Assembly: GCA_002794465.1 (NCBI GenBank)
Contig: MTSL01000205.1
Coordinates: forward strand, 86,229 to 150,228
DNA: 64,000 nt
DNA from: Paramicrosporidium saccamoebae
Lineage: Eukaryota; Rozellomycota
Direction of reading: 5' to 3'
The position numbers and the translations under genes are program-made. Positions 7,693 to 17,735 of the stretch are shown in pieces; the stretch's first letter is position 1; every line of letters starts with the position of its first letter. Under the pieces are notes generated by a model, which had not been told where the DNA came from, did not search any database, and saw only the letters and a list, made by a program, of their open reading frames with translations.

Positions 7693-9444
7693 CTAATTTC
7701 TACGCTTTTTCACAGATTCATTCTTGCCCGTCCTTTGGCGGTCATCACCCAACGACTGAATATCTCTCTTCTTAGAGTCCATCCGCTGCCGACTGGTTTG
7801 GAACCAAGTCTTTTTGGGCCGGGAATGGATTTCCTTTTTGTGGTGCATAATATTCTCAGCCCGTGTCAGCTCCTTTTCCGTTCGATCCAGCAACTTTTGT
7901 TCTCGTTCCTCGGCGAGCAGCCCGTTAAGAGCGGATTGCATGTTCTGGGAGGACACGGAATGTTGTTCAATGACGGATGGCGGAATTAGACGGTGCTTGA
8001 CGGGGACAGTAGAGTTCTTGATAACCATTTTGAGTAACTTGCGATCAGCCCCCTCTCCCACCAACGTGATGGAGCAGCCCTCCAGTCCCGCACGTGCAGT
8101 ACGACCCACTCGATGCAGATATAATTTGTAATTCGCCGGCATGGAATAATTGAGCACAAACTTGACTCCTTGGATGTCCAACCCACGCGCCGCCACATCA
8201 GTGGCAGTTAGGAAATCCACTTTGCCCAACTTGAAGCGCTCCAAAGAGTCCAAACGCTCTGCTTGGGTCAGACCTCCGTGAAGCTCGGCACATTTGAGAC
8301 CCGCTAGTCCCAGAATCAGTCTGTAACGATGTGCAAGCTCCTTTGTTGGGAAAAAGATGATGCATCTTTCAGTGCAGGTCCGATGACACAAAGCCAATAG
8401 AATAGGCACACGATCAGTCTCTCTCTCCTCCCGAATTCGCACAAATTCCTGGAGGAGTTTACGTGCAATGGCCGTGTTGCTGTCCACAAACAAACGCACT
8501 GGACGACGCAGAGACAAACGAATCAGCTCGTCCACGTTCTCTGTCATCGTCGCTGAAAACAAAATCGTTTGGCGCTGCTTTGGCGTATGTTTGATAATCT
8601 CGTCCAACTCGTCTTTGAATCCGTCCTCCAACATTCGATCAGCCTCGTCCAATACAAGAATCTCCACCGACTCTAACGTAAAGCTGGCAGAATTCCGTAA
8701 ATGGTCGATAAGACGACCGGGTGTAGCCACTACAATTTCGGGACGACATCGCAGATCGGCATCTTGGGCGCGCATAGGAAGTCCACCCGCCGCAAGACAA
8801 CAACGAACATCTGTAAATTGTGCCATCTTTACAGCAACTTCGTGGCATTGCACTGCCAACTCGCGGGTCGGTAAGATCACAAGGACGCGAGTGGCTGCTG
8901 GGACATTTTTGGGACGATGAATGAGTCGCTCTATGATGGGAATCAAAAAGGCTGCCGTCTTTCCGGATCCCGTCACTGCACCTCCGCAAATGTCCTTTCC
9001 CATCAGAGCCACTGGGATGGCAACCTTTTGGATGGGCGTTGGACGGTCAAACCGCAGAGAAGCGAGTCCCTTTAGCAGGGAACGGGACAGGTTCAACTCG
9101 GAAAAGGTACTAATGTTCTCCTCCACCCCCAGCCCCTCTCCAGAGTCGAAATATTCTGCCTTTCCCTCTCCTTCAAAATCAAGCGTCTCCTCAACACCAG
9201 ATACGTCTCCCTCCGAAGACTCTTCGTCGCAGGAATCCTCTGAAAGTGCCAACCCTTGGGCCGTGCGGATCTCGGCAAGCTTCTCCTCCAGCGCATCAAA
9301 TTTGTTGCCAGCGTTATCGTTTGTCGGCACTAATACGCTGACGGGTGTATCATCGGGTGCAAAGCAGAACGAGTCGTCAAACTCGTGTTCGTCTATATCA
9401 TTTTCCTTGTGGGATGGACTTTGGTCATTCTCCTTCAAACCCAT
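7693..9444 (-). CDS. DRS1: DEAD-box RNA helicase of the DRS1/DDX27 type
   Basis: 583 residues from the ATG at 9444-9442. The open frame continues upstream without another ATG. The acidic N-terminal region is followed by a full DEAD-box core: Q-motif region, GSGKTAAF (motif I, about residue 158), PTRELA, TPGRL, VLDEADRML (about 265), SATMTENV, DVAARGLDIQG and HRVGRTARAG (about 445). The DEADRMLEDGF run and the C-terminal extension rich in K/R fit nucleolar Drs1/DDX27, needed for 60S ribosomal subunit assembly. It is divergent from the nuclease gene with only 59 bp between the two ATGs, so the promoters must overlap. Confidence 0.9.
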   Translation of the reverse strand: MGLKENDQSPSHKENDIDEHEFDDSFCFAPDDTPVSVLVPTNDNAGNKFDALEEKLAEIRTAQGLALSEDSCDEESSEGDVSGVEETLDFEGEGKAEYFDSGEGLGVEENISTFSELNLSRSLLKGLASLRFDRPTPIQKVAIPVALMGKDICGGAVTGSGKTAAFLIPIIERLIHRPKNVPAATRVLVILPTRELAVQCHEVAVKMAQFTDVRCCLAAGGLPMRAQDADLRCRPEIVVATPGRLIDHLRNSASFTLESVEILVLDEADRMLEDGFKDELDEIIKHTPKQRQTILFSATMTENVDELIRLSLRRPVRLFVDSNTAIARKLLQEFVRIREERETDRVPILLALCHRTCTERCIIFFPTKELAHRYRLILGLAGLKCAELHGGLTQAERLDSLERFKLGKVDFLTATDVAARGLDIQGVKFVLNYSMPANYKLYLHRVGRTARAGLEGCSITLVGEGADRKLLKMVIKNSTVPVKHRLIPPSVIEQHSVSSQNMQSALNGLLAEEREQKLLDRTEKELTRAENIMHHKKEIHSRPKKTWFQTSRQRMDSKKRDIQSLGDDRQRTGKNESVKKRRN

Positions 9445-9503
9445 TAGACCGGCCAGGGTACTTTGTCGACTTGTTTGTTCCAAAACTGGATTCCGATCCA
9501 AAC

Positions 9504-10592
9504 ATGTCGGCAAATCGTCCTCCAACTGAAGCCGATTTTAACACCCTGCGGCCGATGGTCAATCTGCCGCCAAGTGTGACAAACAGAAAAACCAATGAGC
9601 ACCCCGTGGCGTCCTTGACTGTTCTGACCTACAATATTCTGGCTCAGGACCACATCTATCGTGACTCGTATCCATATTGTGCAAAGGATACACTAAAGTG
9701 GAAGCAGAGAAAGATACTCCTTTCAACCGAACTGGCTGCATATGATGCCGACATCATGTGCTTCCAGGAAATGGACCGATTCCATGACCATTTCCAGCCG
9801 CTGCTCTCTCGACTTGGCTACGACACGCGCTATTACATGAGGAATGGCCCCAAAAGCGACGTCAATTGTGTTTGCTGGAAGCGCAACTGTTTCACGCTGG
9901 TTGAGAGTCGACAGGTATCATTTGAGGGAACGACCGCTGGACTCGGAGCTGTTCCCAATGTCGCCCAATTCTGTGCCCTGCAAAGTATCGGTAACCCCGA
10001 AGTGAGGGTAGTCGTGGCCACAACTCATTTATACTGGAGGATGGAGTGTGATCATATAAGACTGGTGCAACTCCACTCTTTGGTGACAGAATTGCTCGCA
10101 TTCTGTGCCACCTTGAATGACGGAAAGGGACAATTTATTCCGATAATTGCCGGCGATCTAAACTCTGATCCCGACAGCATGGCCGTGCAGGCTGCCCTTC
10201 GTTCCAACTTTTTAATGGATCCGCTCAATTTCAACACAATCCTCGAAAGATCGCAAATGTCTCCTAGCGTGCTTCGGCAGATTCTGTCAGATTTTACTGT
10301 AAAATGGCCTTGCTTCTACGACGCCCACAAGGACTATCCCAGCGTGTTTCCAGGCGCCACTGGCTATCCTCTTCCATACACCTCCTTTTCCCACTACAAG
10401 GGAATCCTGGATTTCATCATGTATAATCAATATCGACCAGATTCTCAAATGAGAATAACGCCCACTGCGTTGCGGATTCTCCCTGAGCGTCACATCCTAG
10501 AGATTGAATCTGCCCTCCCTAACCGGATGTTTGCCTCGGACCATTTAGCCTTGATGGTCGAATTTACCGTCTTTCAAAGTCATAGAGAATAA
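9504..10592 (+). CDS. CCR4/Angel/nocturnin-type endonuclease-exonuclease-phosphatase domain protein
   Basis: 362 residues. The conserved domain begins shortly after the ATG at 9504 with LTVLTYNILAQ, then FQEMD (metal-binding Glu), GDLNSDPDS (catalytic Asp/Asn) and a C-terminal SDHLAL. These are the hallmark motifs of the DNase I-like EEP superfamily, in the mRNA deadenylase (CCR4/Angel/nocturnin) branch. There is no leucine-rich repeat N terminus, so it is not full-length yeast-type Ccr4; an Angel-like protein is most likely. An in-frame ATG at 9414 would overlap the helicase start and adds nothing conserved. Confidence 0.8.
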   Translation: MSANRPPTEADFNTLRPMVNLPPSVTNRKTNEHPVASLTVLTYNILAQDHIYRDSYPYCAKDTLKWKQRKILLSTELAAYDADIMCFQEMDRFHDHFQPLLSRLGYDTRYYMRNGPKSDVNCVCWKRNCFTLVESRQVSFEGTTAGLGAVPNVAQFCALQSIGNPEVRVVVATTHLYWRMECDHIRLVQLHSLVTELLAFCATLNDGKGQFIPIIAGDLNSDPDSMAVQAALRSNFLMDPLNFNTILERSQMSPSVLRQILSDFTVKWPCFYDAHKDYPSVFPGATGYPLPYTSFSHYKGILDFIMYNQYRPDSQMRITPTALRILPERHILEIESALPNRMFASDHLALMVEFTVFQSHRE

Positions 10593-11308
10593 AAAGCTCG
10601 TCACTCGGCGATCAAGTCATTAATATAAGGCTGCAGTGTAACATAAATACGGGCCGGGAGTAAAGGGTCTGTTGATGAGCGAATTACTTTAAAGCAAATG
10701 GATCGTGGGGGTTTTATCTGAATATGACTCTTCAATAACAAGCGGATACTGGTCAACAGACCCTATTGACGGGCGAATTAGTTTGATTAAAGCATGTGTC
10801 ATATAGACAGCCATCCTTAATATGGCAGGAAGGGGTATGTAGGGTCGCTATCTGGATCGGACCCACCAATCACAAGTAGACACCGTTTAACGGGATCTTT
10901 ACTTGAGCTTTACAGTGGTACTTTTTATAGACGATCACTCCCACTTCAACTTAACACGCTGGAGTGGGGCCACTTACTATGGGCGGATATTGTTCAACAG
11001 ATATTTTGTTAACTAACCAGATTTTACTCATGCTCCTGCTTATTGGAGCAAACCATGCACTATGATCCAATCAGAATGATAACGGTTTCATAAATGTCCC
11101 CAGATGGTGCTTTGACTCTTTGTGAATTGGCTACCAGTCAGAGGGATTGTTACAGATTGGGCTGACAAGTTTCCTTGCAACTCCACACAACCCTGGTATA
11201 TGCGGACTGCGTTTGTCTGCTTGCACGGACTGCTGCCCCCCTCACTACTCCCCTCTCCCCAACACCAGCGCAGCACCCTTTCCGTCTGCCACCCCGTCTC
11301 ACCGGAAC
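10593..11308. other. Intergenic region filled by dispersed repeats
   Basis: No convincing gene. It contains copies of the dispersed type 1 repeat (a good one at 10759-10897, a degenerate one at about 10666-10758) and further fragments near 10985-11020. Confidence 0.5.
10759..10897 (+). repeat. Dispersed intergenic repeat type 1, copy 1
   Basis: Shares an ordered series of blocks with other spacers: GACCC-TTGA-G-GCGAATT, ATTAAAG-ATGTG, a CCATCCTTAATA-GG block, a block with GTAGACAC, and GTTTAACGG at the end. Confidence 0.6.
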
Positions 11309-11920
11309 ATGGATTCTGAAGAAGCACTCCGTTCTCAATCCCCCACGTCCTCTGTGCCCTCTGAGGCCTCTGCTCGAGTCTCATCCTTCTCCTCGGCCCA
11401 CCACATGCACCACCATGGAACCATGTCGAAACTTCCCAACCCGCCGACATTGGTGAAATGGGAGGGAATGCGGTTCGTCATTATGGATGCTCCCAGCGAC
11501 GGCAACATAGACCTCTATTTGCGCGAGCTAAAGAAACATGGCGTCACAGAGATTGTGCGCGTCTGCGACCCAACCTATTCGCGCGAACGGGTGGAGCAGC
11601 AAGGAATTCGTGTCCACGAAATGCTCTTCCCAGACGGCGACGCCCCGCCAGACTCCATTGTCAGTGCTTGGATGACACTTGTCGAGACCACATTCAAGGA
11701 AGGAAGCCACGACGCCATTGCGGTGCATTGTGTTGCCGGATTAGGCAGGGCGCCTGTTCTTGTGGCTATTGCGTTGATTGAGGCCGGCATGAGTCCTCTC
11801 GATGCAGTCTCCTTCCTAAGAGAGAGACGTCGTGGAGCAATCAATAATAAGCAGCTGCGCTATTTGGAGTCCTACAGGCGGCGCTCCAGTTCGGGTTCGC
11901 AAAGGTGCGCTGTAATGTGA
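11309..11920 (+). CDS. PRL-type (PTP4A) dual-specificity phosphatase, prenylated
   Basis: 203 residues. The catalytic loop is HCVAGLGRAPVLVA (C-x5-R with the PRL-specific AGLGRA), the general acid lies in PDGDAPP, and the C terminus is CAVM, a CaaX box for farnesylation. The ATG at 11309 is preferred because upstream in-frame sequence is low complexity and lies in the 5' leader; the conserved domain begins about residue 47. The N-terminal Ser/His-rich extension is unlike short animal PRLs. Expected location: membranes/endosomes. Family members act as phosphatases and as CNNM magnesium-transporter partners. Confidence 0.9.
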   Translation: MDSEEALRSQSPTSSVPSEASARVSSFSSAHHMHHHGTMSKLPNPPTLVKWEGMRFVIMDAPSDGNIDLYLRELKKHGVTEIVRVCDPTYSRERVEQQGIRVHEMLFPDGDAPPDSIVSAWMTLVETTFKEGSHDAIAVHCVAGLGRAPVLVAIALIEAGMSPLDAVSFLRERRRGAINNKQLRYLESYRRRSSSGSQRCAVM

Positions 11921-12272
11921 CTAGCCGACCATTCTTGTTTGATAAATACTTTGCTATTTGATATATTTGTCTTGTACAGTCGTGTCGTTAGAATATACGG
12001 GGTGATCCTCTTGGCAAACTTGCTAAACTACCGTCGACGTTAGCGGTGGGAAAGATGCCGAATCGAGATTCTTTCAATTGTGGATTGTAGAATAGTTAAC
12101 TGGCACCTTGTGTCTGAACAATTAGCAAAGACGGCCAATGGGTGAAGTAGATCTACATGTGCTTGGATGCGCACATTAGCAGTTCAATTCTTTTGATAAA
12201 CGGCTTGTGCCAGGTGTAAGATTTGTAGTAAAGACAGAAGACATCCGCTGATGAGTGGTGACCCCAACCTAG

Positions 12273-12316
12273 ATGGCTGTCTGTTACAGCCATTGTCACT
12301 TGTCAACCTGTGACAA
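12273..12316. other. Two adjacent perfect hairpins in a convergent spacer
   Basis: ATGGCTGT-CTGTT-ACAGCCAT (12273-12293) and TTGTCAC-(10 nt)-GTGACAA (12293-12316) lie between the 3' ends of the PRL gene and the first repeat-protein gene. They may act in 3'-end formation. The rest of 11921-12341 shows no gene. Confidence 0.4.
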
Positions 12317-12341
12317 TCTGTGCGACAAACCATGTCTTTGC

Positions 12342-14756
12342 TCAGTTTATTTGTAGATTCTTAAGGGTTATCAATAGAATGGACGAGGCATAACTATTCG
12401 GCTGATACTTGCTCATGTACCATGCGAAAACATTAGAAGATGTGTTTTGAAGGATCACTTGCCGTGCATTGGCGCTTGGTGGGGGCGCGGCAGGATTGAC
12501 AAGAGCACTCCATTCCAAAGCGTGTATGCATCCCTGCTCAACAGCCAGATCAATCTCAAGCTGATTCAATGCCCAGCCAGGCTTGAATCCGTCCAGAGAA
12601 TCTCGATGATATCGCATCAGAAACCACTCAAAAGTTTTCAATTTTCCAGTTATACAAGCCAGACGCAACGCTGTCGCACTTGGTTGATACATTTGAGGAT
12701 TGAAATTACTGTAACATTTTAAAAGATCAACGTAGCCACGTGCAGCAGCATCATCGATTTCATCTTGGGTCAATATCCAGCCAGGAGTGACAGAAGCGTA
12801 CCATTCAAGATCGGCACAGCGTCCCTCAACACACATAAGGTTCAGTACAGCTACAGTTAGCCGAGGCATTATAATGCTGACTTTGGCGCGGGCAGCCCAG
12901 TTCAGAACATGTACATGTCCTTGTGCAGCAGCACGCTCGGCTATATCTCGAGACTGCGCCCAGTCGGCACCAAGCAAGAAGACATACCCTTGGGGATAGT
13001 TCATCAGAAGCCATTCAAAAACCCAAACATTATGATGATTCCCAGTTGCCTCCCACACAGCAGCTTCGCTTGGTGGAGGCATGTTAGGATCAACAGAGGC
13101 CCACCACTCCAAAACATGTACATGCGCCTTTTCAGTAGCCACATCAATGTCTTCTTGACTCAATGCCCTGCCAAGTCCAACTTCCGTAAACCATTTGAGA
13201 GCGTCCGACCTTCCATGCCTGCAAATCTTGTTCCATAGCCCCGCGCTTGGTTGGGTTATTTTATGCTCGTCAAGATCATATTGCCACTTCAAGATACCCA
13301 GTTGCCCGTATCTAGTGGCCGTACTAATATTTTCTTCGTTCATTACCCAGCTGGGATTAACCGAGGCATGCAACTTTAAGATCTCGATATGCCCCCGTCG
13401 AATACAAACAGTAATTTCTTCTTCACTCAGCTTCCAGTCCCGATCAACCGTAGCATACCATTTGAGGGATTGTACGCGATTGTTCCTGATAGCTTCACAC
13501 ACCACAGCTGCGCTTGGTCGAGGCATTGTGGGATTGACACTCGCGTACCATTCTAAAATGTGCATCCTTTGGCACTCGATAGCGGTATCAATGTTCTTTT
13601 GGCTCAGTGTCCAGTCGGAATTGATAGAGCGATACCATTGAAGAACTTCTAGATGGCCATCGTAGAGAACTGATTCCACTACATTGGCGTCTAGTGGAGG
13701 CACCTCGGGAAGCAAATATGCATACCACTTCAAAACATGCATATATCTGTTTACAGCTGCAGTTTGGATGTAATTTGGATCTAATCTCCAACCAGGTTCG
13801 AATAAGCCTTCGCGACCACTGTAATACTTGGATAAATACCACTCGATAACATCCAGCTTTCCACTTTCATGCGCCTCTTTCAGCGCAGTAAGGCTCGGAG
13901 GAGGTATTTCAGGATTGATGTCCATATACCAGGTCAAGACTTTCACGCCGTAGCGCATATTGGTAATGTTGTCGACCTCTCCTTGACTCAAATTCCAGTT
14001 TGAATGATAGAAACGGATGAAACGGAGAATAGTTGACTTGCCTTGACTAATCAAGAGCCCAAGACTATCAATAGACGGTACACGCCTTACTTTTTCTACT
14101 AAGAATAGTGCGCTTCCCTCCACTATCCAGTCCTTAACATGATTATCTATATCCCTTGTGCATGGTTTCCAGAGTCCTCGATCAATCAACGACTGAAGGA
14201 GAGTAATATTTCCATCAGTGATTGCGTGACCCGATCTGCAAGTAAAAGCAATGCCGCTCTCTTTTAACAACGTTACCAACCGCAACGTACCGTGACGTTT
14301 CAATTTAATCTTCAAATCTTTGAATACAAATAGATCAGACAAGGTCCTTGCAAGATTGATGGCGTCGTATTGAACTAAAGCACTCGGTTCTAGCACTTTT
14401 TCACGCAATTCCGGTTGCAAACTTGCCAGCACACTCGGATTATCAGCCCTGAGTATGGAAGAAATGTTGGCTTCCAGTTCCTCCTCCGAGGCCAAGGTGG
14501 CGCACCAAAGGGCGCCAAAATACTTGGCATAGCACCATACGCGCTCTTCAGCTGTCCTTTGTGACATGTCAGGGACGCTGTTAATGAGGCCGATGGAGAC
14601 ACGCTCAACTATTTCCTCCACAATCATCTGGAACTCGTCAAAGGGACAATGTCCAGAAAGACGCGAGAGCAATTGCACCTCACTAAAGCCCTTTAAGCCA
14701 GCTCCAAAGATGAATTCTAGGAACAGGGAAAGACATGCAACCAACGACACTTTCAT
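12342..14756 (-). CDS. Secreted tryptophan-rich ankyrin-like repeat protein, copy A
   Basis: 804 residues, single exon, from the ATG at 14756 (the codon at the far 5' end of the frame is TTG). MKVSLVACLSLFLEFIFGAG is a clear signal peptide. A helical N-terminal domain of about 180 residues follows. Then come some eighteen to twenty degenerate repeats of about 32-33 residues with the pattern A...GH...VL(E/K)WY.S(V/I)(N/D)P.W.LSQ..ID.A, alternating with units carrying M(P).PS. The spacing resembles ankyrin repeats with conserved WY at the end of helix 2. No catalytic domain is visible. Probably a secreted binding scaffold; the role is unknown. Its 3' flank is duplicated downstream of copy B. 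Confidence 0.8.
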   Translation of the reverse strand: MKVSLVACLSLFLEFIFGAGLKGFSEVQLLSRLSGHCPFDEFQMIVEEIVERVSIGLINSVPDMSQRTAEERVWCYAKYFGALWCATLASEEELEANISSILRADNPSVLASLQPELREKVLEPSALVQYDAINLARTLSDLFVFKDLKIKLKRHGTLRLVTLLKESGIAFTCRSGHAITDGNITLLQSLIDRGLWKPCTRDIDNHVKDWIVEGSALFLVEKVRRVPSIDSLGLLISQGKSTILRFIRFYHSNWNLSQGEVDNITNMRYGVKVLTWYMDINPEIPPPSLTALKEAHESGKLDVIEWYLSKYYSGREGLFEPGWRLDPNYIQTAAVNRYMHVLKWYAYLLPEVPPLDANVVESVLYDGHLEVLQWYRSINSDWTLSQKNIDTAIECQRMHILEWYASVNPTMPRPSAAVVCEAIRNNRVQSLKWYATVDRDWKLSEEEITVCIRRGHIEILKLHASVNPSWVMNEENISTATRYGQLGILKWQYDLDEHKITQPSAGLWNKICRHGRSDALKWFTEVGLGRALSQEDIDVATEKAHVHVLEWWASVDPNMPPPSEAAVWEATGNHHNVWVFEWLLMNYPQGYVFLLGADWAQSRDIAERAAAQGHVHVLNWAARAKVSIIMPRLTVAVLNLMCVEGRCADLEWYASVTPGWILTQDEIDDAAARGYVDLLKCYSNFNPQMYQPSATALRLACITGKLKTFEWFLMRYHRDSLDGFKPGWALNQLEIDLAVEQGCIHALEWSALVNPAAPPPSANARQVILQNTSSNVFAWYMSKYQPNSYASSILLITLKNLQIN

Positions 14757-14773
14757 GACTAAAACGGCAACTT

Positions 14774-14785
14774 GATTCAGCCACA
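14774..14785 (-). promoter_or_regulatory. Shared upstream box, copy A
   Basis: TGTGGCTGAATC on the coding strand, 17 bp upstream of the ATG. The same 12-mer lies 18 bp upstream of copies B (17339-17350) and C (20103-20114). Flanking sequence is less conserved, which hints at function in the promoter or 5'UTR. Confidence 0.45.
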
Positions 14786-14899
14786 AATTGAACTATCTGC
14801 AAGGGTGAGATTGATAGTAACGATCCAGCTCAGCTACACCGTAGAGAACCAATACTTTCCTTGTAATTCACAGGTCTGTGCTACAAATCATGTCTATGC

Positions 14900-17320
14900 T
14901 CAGTTTATTTGTAGATTCTTAAGGGTTATTATCAATAGAATGGACGCGGCATAACTATTCGGATGATATCTGCTCATATACCATGCGAAAATATTAGAAG
15001 ATTTGTCCTGAAGGATTACTTGCAGTGTGTTGGTGCTCGGTGGGGGCGTAGCAGGGTTGACAATAGCATTCCATTCCAAAGCGTGTATGCATCCCTGTTC
15101 AACAGCCAGATCAATTTCAAGCTGATTCAAGGTCCAGCCAGGCTTAAATCCATCCAGAGAATCCTGGTGGTATCGCATCAGAAACCATTCCAAAATTTGC
15201 AACTGCCCAGTTATGCAAGCCAAATGCAATGCTGTCATGCTTGGTTTGTGCATTTGAGGATTGAGATTACTGTAACATTTTAAAAGATCAACGTGTCCGC
15301 GCGCAGCAGCATCATCGACCTCCTCTTGGGTCAGTGTCCAGCCAGGAGTGACAGAGGCATACCATTCAAGATCGGCACAGCGCCCCGACTCACACACATA
15401 GCTCAGTACAGGTACAGTTAGCTGAGGCATTATAATGCTGACTTTGGCATGGTCAGCCCGGTTCAAAACATGCAAGTGTCCTGCTCTAGCGGCAATACCA
15501 ACTTTATTTGGTGCGCGCTTCCAGTCAGGGTCGAACCACGGTGCACACTCTTTGGGATAGTTCTTCAGAAACCAGTCAAAAACCCTCATATCATGATTAT
15601 TCACAATTGCCTCCCGCAAAATGGTTTCGCTTGGTTGGGGCATGTCGGGATCAACAGAGGCCCACCACTCCAAAACATGCATCCTTCTCTCTTCAATGGC
15701 CGCATCAATGTCTTTTTGACTCAATGCCCTGCCAAGTCCAACTTTCGTAAACCACTTGAGAACATCCAACTTTCCACGCTTGCAAATCTTGTTCCATACC
15801 TCTGCGTTTGGTTGAGCTATTCTATCCTTGTCAAGATCATATTGCCATTGCAAAATAGCCGCGTGTCCATATTCAGTGGCAGCATCAATATTATCTTGAC
15901 TCATTACCCAGCTGGGATTAGACGAGGCATACCACTTTAAAATTTCAACACGTCCCCATTGAATGCAAAAAGTAATGTCTTCTTCACGCAGCATCCAGCC
16001 TCGATCGACCGTGGCATACCATTTGAGAACCTGTAAATGATCTTCCTTGATGGCGTTACTTATCGCAGCTGCACTTGGTCGAGGCATTGTGGGATCGACA
16101 CTTGCGTACCATTCTAAAAGGCGTGCTCTTCCACGCGCAGTAGCGGTATCAATGTTCTTTTGACTCAATGTCCAGTCGGAATTGATAGAGCGATACCATT
16201 GAAGAATTTCTAGATGGCCCTCGCGGCAAACTGATTCCACTACATTGGCGTCTAGTGGAGGCACCTCGGGAAGCAAATATGCATACCACTTCAAAACATG
16301 CATATATCTGTTTACAGCTGCAGTTTGGATGTAATTTGGATCTAATCTCCAACCAGGTTCGAATAAGCCTTCGCGACCACTGTAATACTTGGATAAATAC
16401 CACTCGATAACATCCAGCTTTCCACTTTCATGCGCCTCTTTCAGCGCAGTAAGGCTCGGAGGAGGTATTTCAGGATTGATGTCCATATACCAGGTCAAGA
16501 CTTTCACACCATAGCGCGTATTGGTAACGTCGTCGACCTCACTTTGACTCAAATTCCAGTTTGAATGATAGAAACGGATGAAACGGAGAATAGTTGACTT
16601 GCCTTGACTAATCAAGAGCCCAAGACTATCAATAGACGGTACACGCCTTACTTTTTCTACTAAGAATAGTGCGCTTCCCTCCACTATCCAGTCCTTAACA
16701 TGATTATCTATATCCCTTGTGCATGGTTTCCAGAGTCCTCTATCAATCAGCGACTGAAGAAGAGTAATATCCCCCCTAATGAGTAGTGCGTTACTCGGTA
16801 TGCAAGTGAAAGCAATGCCACGCTCTTTCAGTAACTCTGCCAATTGCAGCATGAAGCCACCGTCTACGTGAATGGTCTTATCTTTGAATACAGATAAATC
16901 ATGCAAGGCCCCTATAATATTGATGGCACCATAGCTAAGCAAATGAGCTGGGTTTAGCACTCTTTCGCACAATTTAGGTGGCAAACTTGCCACCACACTC
17001 GGATTGTCAGCCCTGAGAATGGAAAAAATATTGTCTTTCAGTTCCTCCTCCGAGGCCAAGGTGGCGCACCAAGGGGAGCCAAAATACTTGGCATAGCACC
17101 ATACGCGCTCTTCGGATGTTCTTTGAGACATGTCGGGGATGCTATCAAGGAGACCATTGGAGACGCGCTCAACCATTTCATCCATAATAATCTGGAACTC
17201 GCTAAAGGGACAATTTCCAGAAAGACGCGAGAGCAACTGCTCTTCATTAATGCCCTTTAAACCAGCTCCAGAGATGAATTCTAGAAACAGGAAAAGACAT
17301 GCAACCAACGACACTCTCAT
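14900..17320 (-). CDS. Secreted tryptophan-rich ankyrin-like repeat protein, copy B
   Basis: 806 residues, single exon. The start MRVSLVACLFLFLEF is a signal peptide. Architecture is the same as copy A. A long middle block (16232-16739) is almost identical in DNA to copy A (13671-14178), including synonymous sites, whereas flanking parts are clearly diverged; this indicates recent gene conversion or unequal crossing-over. The C-terminal unit ends LKNLQIN as in copy A. The function is not recognisable. Confidence 0.8.
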   Translation of the reverse strand: MRVSLVACLFLFLEFISGAGLKGINEEQLLSRLSGNCPFSEFQIIMDEMVERVSNGLLDSIPDMSQRTSEERVWCYAKYFGSPWCATLASEEELKDNIFSILRADNPSVVASLPPKLCERVLNPAHLLSYGAINIIGALHDLSVFKDKTIHVDGGFMLQLAELLKERGIAFTCIPSNALLIRGDITLLQSLIDRGLWKPCTRDIDNHVKDWIVEGSALFLVEKVRRVPSIDSLGLLISQGKSTILRFIRFYHSNWNLSQSEVDDVTNTRYGVKVLTWYMDINPEIPPPSLTALKEAHESGKLDVIEWYLSKYYSGREGLFEPGWRLDPNYIQTAAVNRYMHVLKWYAYLLPEVPPLDANVVESVCREGHLEILQWYRSINSDWTLSQKNIDTATARGRARLLEWYASVDPTMPRPSAAAISNAIKEDHLQVLKWYATVDRGWMLREEDITFCIQWGRVEILKWYASSNPSWVMSQDNIDAATEYGHAAILQWQYDLDKDRIAQPNAEVWNKICKRGKLDVLKWFTKVGLGRALSQKDIDAAIEERRMHVLEWWASVDPDMPQPSETILREAIVNNHDMRVFDWFLKNYPKECAPWFDPDWKRAPNKVGIAARAGHLHVLNRADHAKVSIIMPQLTVPVLSYVCESGRCADLEWYASVTPGWTLTQEEVDDAAARGHVDLLKCYSNLNPQMHKPSMTALHLACITGQLQILEWFLMRYHQDSLDGFKPGWTLNQLEIDLAVEQGCIHALEWNAIVNPATPPPSTNTLQVILQDKSSNIFAWYMSRYHPNSYAASILLIITLKNLQIN

Positions 17321-17338
17321 GACTGAGAAGAGCGATCT

Positions 17339-17350
17339 GATTCAGCCACA
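17339..17350 (-). promoter_or_regulatory. Shared upstream box, copy B
   Basis: TGTGGCTGAATC on the coding strand, 18 bp upstream of the ATG of copy B. Confidence 0.45.
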
Positions 17351-17457
17351 GGTTGAATTATCTACAAGGGTGGGGTTGAAGATAAAGATCCTGTAATGAC
17401 GTCCTTGTGTCATAGAGATGGTGGCTCGCAAAAGGAAAGAATTACTAAGTATCCGAC

Positions 17458-17669
17458 TGTGACGTAGAGGATCGATTGTAATGTTCTTTAAAATAATTCC
17501 CTAGTCTGCAGAAGACATACTTGGAATAATTGATGAAAGATAATGAGATCTATATCTTTACCAATTTAGGATTACTACGTTGTTTGTGAGACTATAAATG
17601 GGCTGTCGGATTAGCAGTGAACGGGTTCCCGGATGACTTGACCCGTGGTATTATCCCCACTACACGACA
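17458..17669 (+). repeat. Dispersed element type 2, copy 2
   Basis: Head TGTGACGTAGAG at 17458-17469 and tail 17608-17669 ('ggattagcagtg' to 'ccccactacacgaca') match the element around the N gap at 7477-7610. It fills most of the 415-bp spacer between copies B and C. A lone head also occurs at 27114-27125. Confidence 0.45.
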
Positions 17670-17735
17670 CACCCTACACCCTATCAAGGACTATCAATAG
17701 AGCGATTATGGCATACCCATTCGAGTAATTCTTGT

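Noticed and set aside
8468-9503. Plus-strand open frames and an N-terminal extension of the nuclease into the helicase
   Set aside because: They overlap the helicase coding region antisense, and the nuclease domain begins after the ATG at 9504.
11147-11308. Longer N terminus for the PRL phosphatase
   Set aside because: The extension is Pro/Cys-rich low complexity and a good ATG lies at 11309.
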